Positions 13,930 through 21,341 of a DNA stretch of 21,341 nucleotides are shown piece after piece. The DNA lies in assembly GCA_050303815.1 (NCBI GenBank), contig JBNLCM010000127.1, positions 1 through 21,341 on the forward strand, given 5' to 3'. How positions within the stretch are numbered: position 1 is the stretch's first letter; each line of letters starts with the position of its first letter. Made by a program: the position numbers and the translations under genes. Source of the DNA: Cognatazoarcus sp050303815 (lineage in GTDB: Bacteria; Pseudomonadota; Gammaproteobacteria; Burkholderiales; Rhodocyclaceae). The notes beneath the pieces were generated by a model. It was given only the letters and a program-made list of their open reading frames with translations, did no database searches and was not told the DNA's origin.

Positions 13930-15489
13930 TTAGAACTGGCGGACCTTGATGTTCAGGGTCTGGATCCGGTAGGCAATCTGGCGCGGTGTCATGTTCAGCA
14001 GCCGGGCCGCCTTGGCCTGGACCCAGCCCGCCTGCTCGAGCGCAGCGATGACCCGCTCGCGTTCGTCCAGGTTGGGGTCATCGAAACGCACGCTCGAGCG
14101 TACGACGCTGGTGCCGCGCATCTCCGAAATCTTCTCTTCCAGGCCGAGTTCGAGCACATCGTCGCGGCCGATCACCCCCTCGGCGCTCATCACTGCCGCC
14201 CGCTCCAGGCAGTTCTCGAGCTCGCGCACGTTGCCAGGCCAGTCGTGGTGCGTCAGGACGCGCAACGCGTCCTCTTCGATGGTGAGCCGCCGCCCCTGCT
14301 GCCGTCCGATCTTCTCCACCAGGAAGCACGCGATCTCGGGCAGGTCCTCGATGCGATCGCGCAGCGGCGGCAGGTTGATCGGCATGACGTTCAGGCGGTA
14401 ATACAGATCCTCGCGGAAGTCGCCCTCCTCTACCGCCCGCTCCAGGTCGCGGTGGGTCGCCGCCACCAGACGCACGTCCACCTTGATCGTGCGGCTGCCC
14501 CCCACCCGCTCCAGCTCGCCCTCCTGGAGCACACGCAGCAGCTTGGCCTGGAAGGCCGCCGAGACCTCGCCGATCTCGTCGAGGAAGAGCGAGCCGCCAT
14601 CGGCCTGCTCGAAGCGCCCCTTGCGGGCCGATACGGCGCCCGTGAAGGCGCCCTTCTCGTGGCCGAACAGTTCGGACTCGAGCAGGTTCTCGGGCAGCGC
14701 CGCGCAGTTCAGCTTGACGAAGGGGCCGTCGGCGCGCGGCGAGTTGTAGTGGATCGCGTGGGCGATCAGTTCCTTGCCGGTGCCCGTCTCACCTCGGATC
14801 AGCACCGTGGTGTTCCACTTGCCCACCTGGCGCACCTGCTCGAAGACCCGCTGCATGCGCGCCGAGTGCCCGACGATGTTGTCGAAGCCATACTGGTTGC
14901 GCACCGCGCGGCGCAGTCCGTCGCGCTCCTCCTCGAGGTCGGCCTTCTCGTTGCGGACCTGCCAGGCCAGTTGCACGGTCTGGCCGACGAGGTGGGCGAT
15001 CATACGGACGAGGTGGGCGCGCTCTTCCAGTCCCGACAGGCTGCACGCCTCGGGCTGGCAGGCAAGCACCCCGACGAGGTCGCCGGCGACGCGCACCGGC
15101 TGCGCGATGAAGGCGCCGCCCGGGTCGAAGAGGCCGGTCCGGTTGAGGAAGTCCGGATCGTCCTCGACCACCGGCACCACCACCTCCCGGCCCGTTTCCA
15201 TGACGCGACCGACGATGCCCTCGCCCGGCCGGTAGCGGACCGGACGGCGGGCTTCGAGGCCAAGCGCCACGTCCACCACCAGGTCCTCCGTTTCCGGATC
15301 GATCAGCGACACCATGCCGCTGTACAACCCGCCTTCCTGCATGGCCAGCAGCATGCCGCCCAGCGTGTCGCGAAGGTCGAGCGAACGCGACAGCACCCGC
15401 CCCACCTCATACACCGTGTCGAGCGCCCGCTCGAGGTCGCGGATGCGCGCGCCTTCGCTGATGACGGGTCCCCTGCCGCTCATCATCAT
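13930..15489 (-). CDS. nifA: NifA, sigma54-dependent nif activator
   Basis: Master transcriptional activator of nif genes (519 aa). It has a GAF domain (about 30-170), a Q/E-rich linker and an AAA+ domain with Walker A GETGTGKE (233-240), the sigma54-contacting GAFTGA loop (280-285) and Walker B LFLDEIGE (301-308). A C-terminal Fis-type HTH ends the protein (AARLLNMTPRQIAYRIQTL). There is no Cys cluster between the AAA+ and HTH domains, unlike the O2-sensitive rhizobial type, which fits control by NifL. Three consecutive ATGs (15489, 15486, 15483) are possible starts; the first overlaps the nifL stop as ATGA, implying coupled translation and matched NifL:NifA amounts. TGT-N10-ACA sites for it occur upstream of nifH and nifB and in the nifL-rnfA gap. 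Confidence 0.97.
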   Translation of the reverse strand: MMMSGRGPVISEGARIRDLERALDTVYEVGRVLSRSLDLRDTLGGMLLAMQEGGLYSGMVSLIDPETEDLVVDVALGLEARRPVRYRPGEGIVGRVMETGREVVVPVVEDDPDFLNRTGLFDPGGAFIAQPVRVAGDLVGVLACQPEACSLSGLEERAHLVRMIAHLVGQTVQLAWQVRNEKADLEEERDGLRRAVRNQYGFDNIVGHSARMQRVFEQVRQVGKWNTTVLIRGETGTGKELIAHAIHYNSPRADGPFVKLNCAALPENLLESELFGHEKGAFTGAVSARKGRFEQADGGSLFLDEIGEVSAAFQAKLLRVLQEGELERVGGSRTIKVDVRLVAATHRDLERAVEEGDFREDLYYRLNVMPINLPPLRDRIEDLPEIACFLVEKIGRQQGRRLTIEEDALRVLTHHDWPGNVRELENCLERAAVMSAEGVIGRDDVLELGLEEKISEMRGTSVVRSSVRFDDPNLDERERVIAALEQAGWVQAKAARLLNMTPRQIAYRIQTLNIKVRQF

Positions 15490-17105
15490 GCCATCTCCCT
15501 CGGGTTCGCCGAGAAGAAGACCTCGAAGCGGCATCCCTCTTCGTAGGCCGGATCGATCCGCACCGAACCGCAGTGCCGGGTGACGACCTCCTGCACCAGC
15601 GCCAGGCCCATGCCGGCGTTGCGACCGGCGGGCCGTGCGGTGGTGAAGAAGGGCTCGAACACCTTGTGGCGCAGTTCCTCGGGAATGCCCGGCCCGGTGT
15701 CTTCGATCAGCACCCGGACCCCGTCGGCGGACGCCTCGGTGATCACGCGCAGGTCGCGCTCGGAAGACCGGGCCCGCACCATGGCGGCCAACGCATTGTC
15801 GATCAGCTGCTTGAACATCGTGCGCAGGGCCGTGGCGCGCCCCGGCACGGCGGGCAGCACCGAGGCCGGTCGCCACTCGACCGCCACGCCGGCGGCCAGC
15901 AGCGAGGCGGTCGACACTGACAGCACGTCGCGCAGGATCTCGTTCAGATTCAGGGGGGCCGTCGATTCCTGCGGCTCGCTCGGCAGGCTCGACTGCAGGC
16001 GGGCCAGCGCGTCCTCTCCGGCACGATGGGCCTCGCGCAGGACGCCCACCAGCGCCGCCGGATCCTTCGATCCGCGCCGGGTCAGCATGTTGAGCGCGGC
16101 CTCGATCATGTTCACCGGCCCCTGGAGCTGGTAGATCGCGCCATTGATCGTCTCGCGCAGGCTCTGGTTCAGCTCGCCCTCCGCCAGGAGGGTGCGCAGC
16201 GCGCTGATGCGCTGTTCCTCCGCGCGCCGCTTGTGGGCCGTGATGTCCTCCATCACGAGCAGCAGGTAGCTGCGCAGGCGCGGTTCGAAGAAACTGTCGG
16301 CACTGGGGTCGTTCTCGTCGAACCAGGTGCCCGAACAGGAGAACCAGCGCACCGGCCCACCGCCACGCTCGACCACGAACTCCTGCTCGACGAAGCCGCC
16401 TGGTGGGACGTCCGGGACGCCGTTGTCCCGTCCGAACAGCGAACTCAGGACGACCCTGGCTGGCTCCTTGCCATGAAACAGGCTATGCAGCTTCTTGTAC
16501 TCGAGGTTGTCGAGCAGCACCTTCAGGCCGCCGTCCAGCACGACCGTCGCCACCGGAGCGAGGTTGATGGTGGTTTCGATCAGCGCCTTCTGGCTCACCA
16601 CCTGCTGCTGAAGCTGGTGCACTTCGGTCACGTCGCGGTGGATGCCGACGAAGTAAATGTTCTCGCCGTTGTCGTCGAGGATCGGCGAGATCGTCAGCTC
16701 GGCCAGATACCGGCTGCCATCCTTGCGGCGGTTGATCAGCCGGCCCGTCCAGGGCCGATGCTCGTTCAGATGGGTCCACATCCGCGCATACACCTCGCGG
16801 GGCGTGGTGCGATACGAAAGCAGCGACTCGTTGCGGCCGATCACGTCCTCGGGCGAGTAGCCGGTGACCTTCTGGAAGGCCTGGTTCGCATAGAGGATGT
16901 TGGCGTGGGCGTCCGTGATCGAGATCGCGACCGATGACTGGTCGGTCGTCTCGACGAAGACCCGGGGCGGCAGGCCGTGGCCACTCTTCAGGATGCTCTC
17001 GATGACTTCCGTCACCCGTTCGGGCGAGTAATCGCCGAGGCGCTCCATGACCTGCTCGAGCGTCTGGCAGGGCTTGCCGGAACTACAGCAACTCGAATTC
17101 TCCAT
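15486..17105 (-). CDS. nifL: NifL, redox/nitrogen-responsive anti-activator of NifA
   Basis: NifL is a flavoprotein that binds and inhibits NifA when O2 or fixed nitrogen is present (539 aa here). PAS1, the FAD-binding sensor, spans about 50-165 (ISITDAHANILYANQAFQKVTGYSPEDVIG, with NESLLSYRTTPREVY). PAS2 spans about 172-290. A kinase-like transmitter follows with LQGPVNMIEAALNML (about 327-341) and the nucleotide-binding boxes EDTGPGIP and GMGLALVQEVV. The residue matching the conserved transmitter His of Azotobacter NifL is Tyr325 (AIYQLQGPV), so autophosphorylation is unlikely, as expected for NifL. The first about 50 residues form an unusual extension with Cys6, Cys7 and Cys13. ATG 17105 is preceded by GGAGGG at about 9 nt. 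Confidence 0.95.
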   Translation of the reverse strand: MENSSCCSSGKPCQTLEQVMERLGDYSPERVTEVIESILKSGHGLPPRVFVETTDQSSVAISITDAHANILYANQAFQKVTGYSPEDVIGRNESLLSYRTTPREVYARMWTHLNEHRPWTGRLINRRKDGSRYLAELTISPILDDNGENIYFVGIHRDVTEVHQLQQQVVSQKALIETTINLAPVATVVLDGGLKVLLDNLEYKKLHSLFHGKEPARVVLSSLFGRDNGVPDVPPGGFVEQEFVVERGGGPVRWFSCSGTWFDENDPSADSFFEPRLRSYLLLVMEDITAHKRRAEEQRISALRTLLAEGELNQSLRETINGAIYQLQGPVNMIEAALNMLTRRGSKDPAALVGVLREAHRAGEDALARLQSSLPSEPQESTAPLNLNEILRDVLSVSTASLLAAGVAVEWRPASVLPAVPGRATALRTMFKQLIDNALAAMVRARSSERDLRVITEASADGVRVLIEDTGPGIPEELRHKVFEPFFTTARPAGRNAGMGLALVQEVVTRHCGSVRIDPAYEEGCRFEVFFSANPREMA

Positions 17106-17170
17106 TCAAGCGGACCCTCCTAGTCCGGTCGCCGGCGCGTGGCGTCCACATCGATATTGCAACGCACCAA

Positions 17171-17185
17171 GCAAGAAACTTGCCT
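17171..17185 (-). promoter_or_regulatory. Candidate sigma54 promoter of nifLA
   Basis: Minus-strand AGGCAA-GTTTC-TTGC keeps the GG-N10-GC spacing and the full TTGC, with two mismatches to TGGCAC-N5-TTGC. It predicts a start near 17159 and a leader of about 54 nt. The same bases form a small palindrome (GCAAG-AAA-CTTGC). Confidence 0.55.
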
Positions 17186-17306
17186 CACGACGCCCGCGCC
17201 TGCCGAGCCGCCCCCAAGCGCCTTGCCGGGCGCGGACTCCGGCGAATTGCCGACCCTCCGCGAGTGCGCCAGTCAGCCGCGCCAACGGCATCCGCCCCCC
17301 AATCAC

Positions 17307-17321
17307 GCACCATGGGAGTGC
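17307..17321. promoter_or_regulatory. NtrC-like binding palindrome upstream of nifL
   Basis: GCAC-CATGGGA-GTGC has the GCAC-N7-GTGC architecture of NtrC (NRI) sites. It matches TGCACC-N5-GGTGCA at 10 of 12 fixed positions. It is about 155 bp upstream of the predicted nifL transcript start, a usual enhancer distance. Confidence 0.55.
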
Positions 17322-17357
17322 ATCGCACAGCGATCCGACGGCGACCGTGTCGCGAGC

Positions 17358-17373
17358 TGTCGCAAACGCAACA
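17358..17373. promoter_or_regulatory. NifA upstream activator sequence in the nifL-rnfA gap
   Basis: TGT-CGCAAACGCA-ACA is a perfect TGT-N10-ACA site. It is about 180 bp upstream of the predicted rnfA start and about 205 bp upstream of the predicted nifL start, so it could serve either; rnfA is more likely. Confidence 0.7.
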
Positions 17374-17517
17374 AAGGGTTCTCGGCCAGTGTCGTTTGCC
17401 ACAGCCGGGCCGCGACCGGAAGCGGCCCTCGCCCGCCCTGCGGATTCCCCATGGACCCAACAGCGACGGGGCTTCCCGGCCGGTTCCCCGCATGCCGCGC
17501 GAGGAGATCCCCCGCCT

Positions 17518-17532
17518 TGGCACGCTCCCTGC
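17518..17532 (+). promoter_or_regulatory. Sigma54 promoter of the rnf operon
   Basis: TGGCAC-GCTCC-CTGC differs at one position from TGGCAC-N5-TTGC. Predicted start is near 17544, about 26 nt before the rnfA ATG. Confidence 0.78.
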
Positions 17533-17569
17533 GCGTGTCAGCGCGACACCCCAACATCCTTCCACGGCC

Positions 17570-18151
17570 ATGACAGAACTGCTTCTCCTGCTGGTTTCGA
17601 CCGCCCTGGTGAATAACGTGGTGCTGGTCAAGTTTCTCGGCCTGTGCCCCTTCCTTGGCGTATCCCGCAAGCTCGACGCCGCGATCGGCATGGGCCTCGC
17701 AACCACCTTCGTGCTGACCCTGGCCTCGGCCGCCAGCTGGATGCTGGAGCACTGGCTGCTGGCCCCCTTCGGCCTCGGCTACCTGCGCATCGTCAGTTTC
17801 ATCATGGTGATCGCCGCCGCGGTGCAGTTCGTCGAGCTCGCCATCAAGAAAAGCAGCCCCGAGCTCTATCAGGTCCTTGGCATCTACCTGCCCCTGATCA
17901 CGACCAACTGCGCCGTGCTTGGCGTCGCACTGCTCAACGTCCAGGAGGGTGCGGGCTTCCTCAAGTCGATCTTCTACGGCCTGGGTTCCGCCGCGGGCTT
18001 CACGCTCGTCATGGTGATGTTCGCGGGCATTCGCGAGCGTCTTGAACTGGCGACGGTGCCAGCCGCCTTTTCCGGTGCCCCCATCGCGCTGGTCAGCGCG
18101 GGCCTGTTGTCGATGGCCTTCATGGGCTTTTCCGGGCTCAGCCTGAACTGA
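17570..18151 (+). CDS. rnfA: Rnf complex subunit RnfA
   Basis: Inner-membrane subunit (193 aa, about six helices) of the Rnf ion-translocating ferredoxin:NAD+ oxidoreductase. The family-typical LVNNVVLVKFLGLCPFLGVS (14-33) and the second inverted-topology signature YLPLITTNCAVLGVALLN (about 104-121) are clear; the Cys of each repeat (C26 and C112) is thought to bind a shared Fe-S cluster inside the membrane. The ATG at 17570 has only a weak ribosome site. It is the first gene of rnfABCDG and is driven by a sigma54 promoter, marking it as the nif-regulated Rnf that makes reduced ferredoxin for nitrogenase. Confidence 0.96.
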   Translation: MTELLLLLVSTALVNNVVLVKFLGLCPFLGVSRKLDAAIGMGLATTFVLTLASAASWMLEHWLLAPFGLGYLRIVSFIMVIAAAVQFVELAIKKSSPELYQVLGIYLPLITTNCAVLGVALLNVQEGAGFLKSIFYGLGSAAGFTLVMVMFAGIRERLELATVPAAFSGAPIALVSAGLLSMAFMGFSGLSLN

Positions 18152-18167
18152 CGAACGGAGGACAGCC

Positions 18168-18695
18168 ATGCTTCTCGCGGTAGCCAGCCTGACCCTGATC
18201 GCCACGGCACTCGGCCTCATCCTGGGCGTGGCGGCGAAGCGCTTTCACGTCGAACCGAGCGAGATCGTCGCCGAGCTGGAGGCCCTGCTGCCGGGCAGCC
18301 AGTGCGGACAGTGCGGCTTTCCGGGCTGCGCCGGCGCCGCTCAGGCCCTCGCCGACGGCAGCGCGCCCGTCACCCTCTGCCCGCCCGGTGGTCCTGCCCT
18401 CGCCCAGGCACTCGCCGACAAGCTCGGCGTCAGCGCCGATCTGGGCGACATGGCTGAGCCCGTGCCCCAGCTCGCCACCGTGCGCGAGGAGATCTGCATC
18501 GGTTGCACCAAGTGCTTCAAGGCCTGCCCGACCGATGCAATCCACGGCGCCATGAAACAGATCCACTCCGTCATGCGCGAAGCCTGCACCGGCTGCGGGA
18601 AGTGCGTTGACGTCTGCCCGACCGAGGCGCTCGACCTCGTCCCGATGCCTACCACGCTGGGCACCTGGACCTGGACTCGGCCGGCCGGTGCCTGA
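18168..18695 (+). CDS. rnfB: Rnf complex Fe-S subunit RnfB
   Basis: A 175-aa membrane-anchored ferredoxin-like subunit. It has an N-terminal transmembrane helix (about 3-23) and a [4Fe-4S] module C46-x2-C49-x4-C54 with C71. Two further [4Fe-4S] sites follow: C110, C113, C116, C120 and C140, C143, C146, C150. It is the likely docking point for soluble ferredoxin. The ATG at 18168 has GGAGG 7 nt upstream, and the gene is 16 bp after rnfA. The length is close to the shorter RnfB form of proteobacteria, without the extended C-terminal ferredoxin repeats of clostridia. Confidence 0.96.
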   Translation: MLLAVASLTLIATALGLILGVAAKRFHVEPSEIVAELEALLPGSQCGQCGFPGCAGAAQALADGSAPVTLCPPGGPALAQALADKLGVSADLGDMAEPVPQLATVREEICIGCTKCFKACPTDAIHGAMKQIHSVMREACTGCGKCVDVCPTEALDLVPMPTTLGTWTWTRPAGA

Positions 18696-18708
18696 CAGGG
18701 GAAGAAAA

Positions 18709-20229
18709 ATGGGATTCAGGGACTTTCTCGACACCATCCGGCTCAACTGGGGCGTCCATCCCCAGGGCAACAAGACCTTGACCAGCGAGTGCGCCATCGA
18801 GGCGATGCCACTGGCTGACCGGCTGGTCCTCCCGCTGGCCCAGCACATCGGCGCCCCGGGGCGGGTCATCGTGGCCCCGGGTGATCGCGTGCTGCGGGGC
18901 CAGGTACTGGCCCAGGCCGGCGGCGTGGTGTCCGCGCCACTGCACGCCCCGGCCAGCGGACGCATCCTCGACATCGGCGACTATCCGGTGCCGCACCCCT
19001 CGGGCCTCACCGCGGCGGCTGTGATCCTTGAGCCCGACGGCCTCGATGCGTCGGTCGACTTCACCCCGTGCGACGATCCGATGAGCCTGCCCGGCGACGA
19101 GATCGGTCGCCGGGTCGCCGCCGCCGGCGTGGTGGGACTGGGCGGCGCGACCTTTCCGGCCGCGGTGAAGCTCTCGCTCGGCAAGCGCAATCCGATCCAC
19201 ACGCTGCTGCTGAACGGCGGCGAGTGCGAACCCTACCTGACCTGCGACGATCGGGTCATGCGCGAGCAGGCAGCCCAGGTCATCGAGGGTGCCCGCCTGA
19301 TGGCGCGGGCGCTGGGCGCCGCCCAGATCGTGATCGGCATCGAGAATAACAAGCCGGCCGCCATGGCAGCCATTCAGCTCGCTGCCCTGCCCCACGCCGA
19401 GATTGCCGTCCGCGCCCTGCCGGCCCGCTACCCGATGGGCTCGGAAAAGCAACTCGTCGAGTTCCTGACCGGCGCGGAAGTGCCCGCCGGGGGACTGTCG
19501 GCGGAGATCGGCGTGGTGGTCCACAACGTGGGCACCGCCGCCGCGATCAGCCACGCGCTGAAGACCGGCGAGCCGCTGATGGCGCGGGTCGTCACCGTCA
19601 GCGGCGGTGCGGTGCAGCGCCCGACCAACCTCCGGGTTGCCATCGGCACCCCGGTGTCGGAGGTGCTCGCCTATTGCGGCGGACTCAAGGAGACGCTTGC
19701 CCGCCTGGTGATGGGTGGGCCGATGATGGGCATGATCCTGCCCGGCGATGCGGTGCCGGTGGTCAAGGGCAGTTCCGGCATCCTGGCCCTGACCGCCGAC
19801 GAGATTCCGGCCGGCGATCCCGGCGCCTGCATCCGCTGCGCCAGCTGTGTCGACGTGTGCCCGATCGGCCTGATGCCGATGGAGATGGCGGCGCGGATTC
19901 GTGCCGGCAAGGCGGATACGGCGGTGGACATCGGCCTCAAGGACTGCATCGGCTGTGGCACCTGTGCCTACACCTGTCCGGCACACATCCCCCTGTCCCA
20001 CTACTTCAGCTATGCCAAGGGTTCGCTGGCGGCCGCAGAGCGCTCGCGCCTGAAGAACGAAGCCGTCAAGAAGCTGACGGTTGCACGCAACGAGCGCCTG
20101 GAACGCGAAGCCCAGGAAAAGAAGGAAGCAGCCGCGCGACGCAAGGCTGAGCGCGAAGCCGCCAAGCGGAAGGCCGCCGAGGCCGCTGCCCAGAGCGCCG
20201 CGACCGGCGGCCAGGAGGTGACGGCATGA
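18709..20229 (+). CDS. rnfC: Rnf complex NADH-binding subunit RnfC
   Basis: A 506-aa peripheral subunit that oxidises NADH. The N-terminal WGVHPQGNKTLTSE is family-typical, and the glycine-rich VGLGGATFPAAVKLSLG marks the NADH/FMN-binding Rossmann-like domain. Two [4Fe-4S] sites are C374, C377, C380, C384 (CIRCASCVDVC) and C413, C416, C419, C423 (CIGCGTCAYTC). The last about 65 residues are an Ala/Lys/Glu/Arg-rich coiled coil (from about 440), as in other proteobacterial RnfC. The frame is open upstream, but ATG 18709 has GGGGAAG before it and the right N-terminus. It overlaps rnfD by ATGA. Confidence 0.96.
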   Translation: MGFRDFLDTIRLNWGVHPQGNKTLTSECAIEAMPLADRLVLPLAQHIGAPGRVIVAPGDRVLRGQVLAQAGGVVSAPLHAPASGRILDIGDYPVPHPSGLTAAAVILEPDGLDASVDFTPCDDPMSLPGDEIGRRVAAAGVVGLGGATFPAAVKLSLGKRNPIHTLLLNGGECEPYLTCDDRVMREQAAQVIEGARLMARALGAAQIVIGIENNKPAAMAAIQLAALPHAEIAVRALPARYPMGSEKQLVEFLTGAEVPAGGLSAEIGVVVHNVGTAAAISHALKTGEPLMARVVTVSGGAVQRPTNLRVAIGTPVSEVLAYCGGLKETLARLVMGGPMMGMILPGDAVPVVKGSSGILALTADEIPAGDPGACIRCASCVDVCPIGLMPMEMAARIRAGKADTAVDIGLKDCIGCGTCAYTCPAHIPLSHYFSYAKGSLAAAERSRLKNEAVKKLTVARNERLEREAQEKKEAAARRKAEREAAKRKAAEAAAQSAATGGQEVTA

Positions 20230-21281
20230 ACCCGGTGACCCACGCCCCCCATGCCCATGGGGGCAAGAGCATCCGGGGCGTCATGACCTCGGTCATGCTC
20301 GCCCTGGCGCCCCTCACCCTGTGGGGCTTCTACCTGTTCGGCTGGACAGCCGTGTGGATCTGGCTCCTGACCGTGGGCAGCGCACTGCTGTTCGAACTGG
20401 TCTGCCTCAATCTGGCCAGGCGCGGTGGCCCGGCCTCGCTGCTCGACGGCTCCGCCGCACTGGCCGGCTGGCTCCTCGCGCTCACGCTGCCGCCGTGGGC
20501 CCCCTGGTGGATCGCCGTCCTGGGCAGCTTCCTCGCCATCGCTGTGGCGAAGCACGCCTACGGCGGCCTCGGCCAGAACCCGTTCAACCCGGCCATGGTG
20601 GCACGCGCCGCCCTGCTCGTGTCCTTCCCGCTCGAGATGACCCAGTGGGTCAGCCCGACCCCCATGGGGTCAGGCGTGGGGCTGGGCGCGCTCGAGGCCC
20701 TAGAACAGGTCCTGTTCGGCGCCGCGGTGCCCGACGCGCTGACCAGCGCAACCCTGCTCGGGCACGTCAAGACCGAGGCCTCCCGGGGCCTTGACCTGCT
20801 GGTCAGCGTGCCCGCCCTGGGCGGCGGTCTGGCCGATGGCATCGGTCGCCACGCGGGCAGCCTCGGCGAGACGGGGAGCTGGCTGATCCTCGCGGGCGGC
20901 GCCTTCCTGCTCCTGAAGCGCATCATCACCTGGCACATCCCCGCGGCCGTGCTGGCCGGCATCACCCTGCCCGCGGCCATCGCACATGCCCTGGATCCGG
21001 CCCACTACCTGTCGGCCCAGCATCACGTGACGGCGGGGGCGGCGCTCCTCGGCGCCTTCTTCATTGCGACCGACTTGGTCACCTCGCCAGCCACCGCGGC
21101 CGGACGCATCGTGTATGGCCTGGGCATCGGCTTCCTGACCTGGATCATCCGGACTTTCGCCGGCTTCCCCGAAGGATTCGCCTTCGCGGTCCTGCTCATG
21201 AACGCCTGCGTCCCGATCATCGATCGCTTCCTGCGGCCGCGCATCTACGGCCATGGCCGCCTCGCGAGGAGCCCGGCATGA
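20226..21281 (+). CDS. rnfD: Rnf complex membrane subunit RnfD
   Basis: A 351-aa polytopic inner-membrane subunit related to NqrB. Many hydrophobic helices are visible, as are GGLGQNPFNPAMVARA (about 113-128) and the covalent-FMN site TSATLL with Thr176 as attachment residue. A His-rich N-terminus (HAPHAHGGKS) precedes the first helix. The start codon overlaps the rnfC stop, and the stop overlaps the start of the next gene (rnfG), both as ATGA, so rnfC-D-G are translationally coupled. Confidence 0.96.
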   Translation: MNPVTHAPHAHGGKSIRGVMTSVMLALAPLTLWGFYLFGWTAVWIWLLTVGSALLFELVCLNLARRGGPASLLDGSAALAGWLLALTLPPWAPWWIAVLGSFLAIAVAKHAYGGLGQNPFNPAMVARAALLVSFPLEMTQWVSPTPMGSGVGLGALEALEQVLFGAAVPDALTSATLLGHVKTEASRGLDLLVSVPALGGGLADGIGRHAGSLGETGSWLILAGGAFLLLKRIITWHIPAAVLAGITLPAAIAHALDPAHYLSAQHHVTAGAALLGAFFIATDLVTSPATAAGRIVYGLGIGFLTWIIRTFAGFPEGFAFAVLLMNACVPIIDRFLRPRIYGHGRLARSPA

Positions 21282-21341
21282 GCGAGTCCCTGAATCTCGA
21301 GCGCCTTCGCCCGACCATTCCCTACCAGGCCGCGGGGGGGG
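21278..21341 (+). CDS. rnfG: Start of RnfG (cut by window end)
   Basis: Only 21 codons are present. The ATG overlaps the rnfD stop. The short hydrophilic N-terminus with PTIPYQAAGG fits the segment before the single transmembrane helix of RnfG, the periplasmic-facing FMN subunit, and rnfG is the expected next gene. The window ends in a run of G, so the last residues read here are the least certain. Confidence 0.72.
   Translation, partial: MSESLNLERLRPTIPYQAAGG

Larger units (their letters stand above)
17106..17569. other. Divergent nifL-rnfA control region
   Basis: This 464-bp gap has no convincing gene; open frames crossing it lack ribosome sites and conserved content. It holds the four regulatory elements listed separately. 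A further imperfect element, TGTC-AGCGC-GACA (17536-17548), overlaps the predicted rnf start of transcription and is of unknown meaning. Confidence 0.7.

Noticed and set aside
15490..15876. Upstream extension of the nifA reading frame
   Set aside because: It is a different frame within nifL; the ATG overlap at 15489 and the normal NifA N-terminus define the start.
17386..17404. TGT...ACA near 17391-17404 as a second NifA site
   Set aside because: The spacing is 8 bp, not the required 10.
18649..20001. 450-codon minus-strand frame
   Set aside because: Antisense to rnfC, which has clear Fe-S motifs.
1..21341. CRISPR arrays, insertion sequences, tRNA or rRNA genes
   Set aside because: I saw no regularly spaced repeats, transposase motifs, terminal repeats with target duplication, or cloverleaf/rRNA sequence.
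21331..21341. G-run at the window end as a biological feature
   Set aside because: It lies at the very edge, inside rnfG, and may reflect the end of an assembly; nothing can be concluded.

Overview
The window is a nitrogen-fixation (nif) region from a GC-rich diazotrophic proteobacterium. NifL paired with a NifA that lacks an interdomain Cys linker, a DraT/DraG nitrogenase switch, an Azotobacter-type Shethna (FeSII) ferredoxin and an rnf cluster beside nifLA together suggest a betaproteobacterium of the Azoarcus/Rhodocyclales type. This placement is inferred from gene content; no 16S or other marker is present.

Layout. 1-383 (-): 5' part of nifH, including the Arg that DraT modifies, with a sigma54 promoter and a NifA upstream activator sequence (UAS). 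502-1377 (+): draT, divergent from nifH. 1404-5591 (-): a membrane CHASE/multi-PAS/GGDEF diguanylate cyclase. 5896-6303 (+): a single-domain hemerythrin. 12786 down to 6321 (-): a long collinear set nifB, fdxN, nifO, fprA, a [2Fe-2S] ferredoxin, a FeSII-type ferredoxin, nifQ, draG and a GNAT acetyltransferase, headed by a sigma54 promoter plus NifA UAS. 13060-13874 (+): a PepSY periplasmic protein and a cytochrome b561-type membrane protein. 17105 down to 13930 (-): nifL-nifA, overlapping by ATGA. 17570 to the window end (+): rnfA, rnfB, rnfC, rnfD and the start of rnfG, divergent from nifL. The 464-bp nifL-rnfA gap carries a sigma54-type promoter in each direction, an NtrC-like palindrome and a NifA UAS.

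How the parts fit. NifL/NifA would sense redox and nitrogen status and switch on nifH, nifB and rnf. Rnf would drive low-potential electrons into ferredoxins (FdxN and the two [2Fe-2S] proteins) for nitrogenase and NifB. NifB and NifQ (and perhaps NifO) serve FeMo-cofactor assembly. DraT and DraG switch the Fe protein off and on. The flavodiiron protein, the FeSII homologue and possibly the hemerythrin form an oxygen-handling layer. The least explained parts are the cyclase/hemerythrin/GNAT island between draT and draG, the PepSY/b561 pair between nifB and nifA, and strong RNA hairpins inside the nifB operon.
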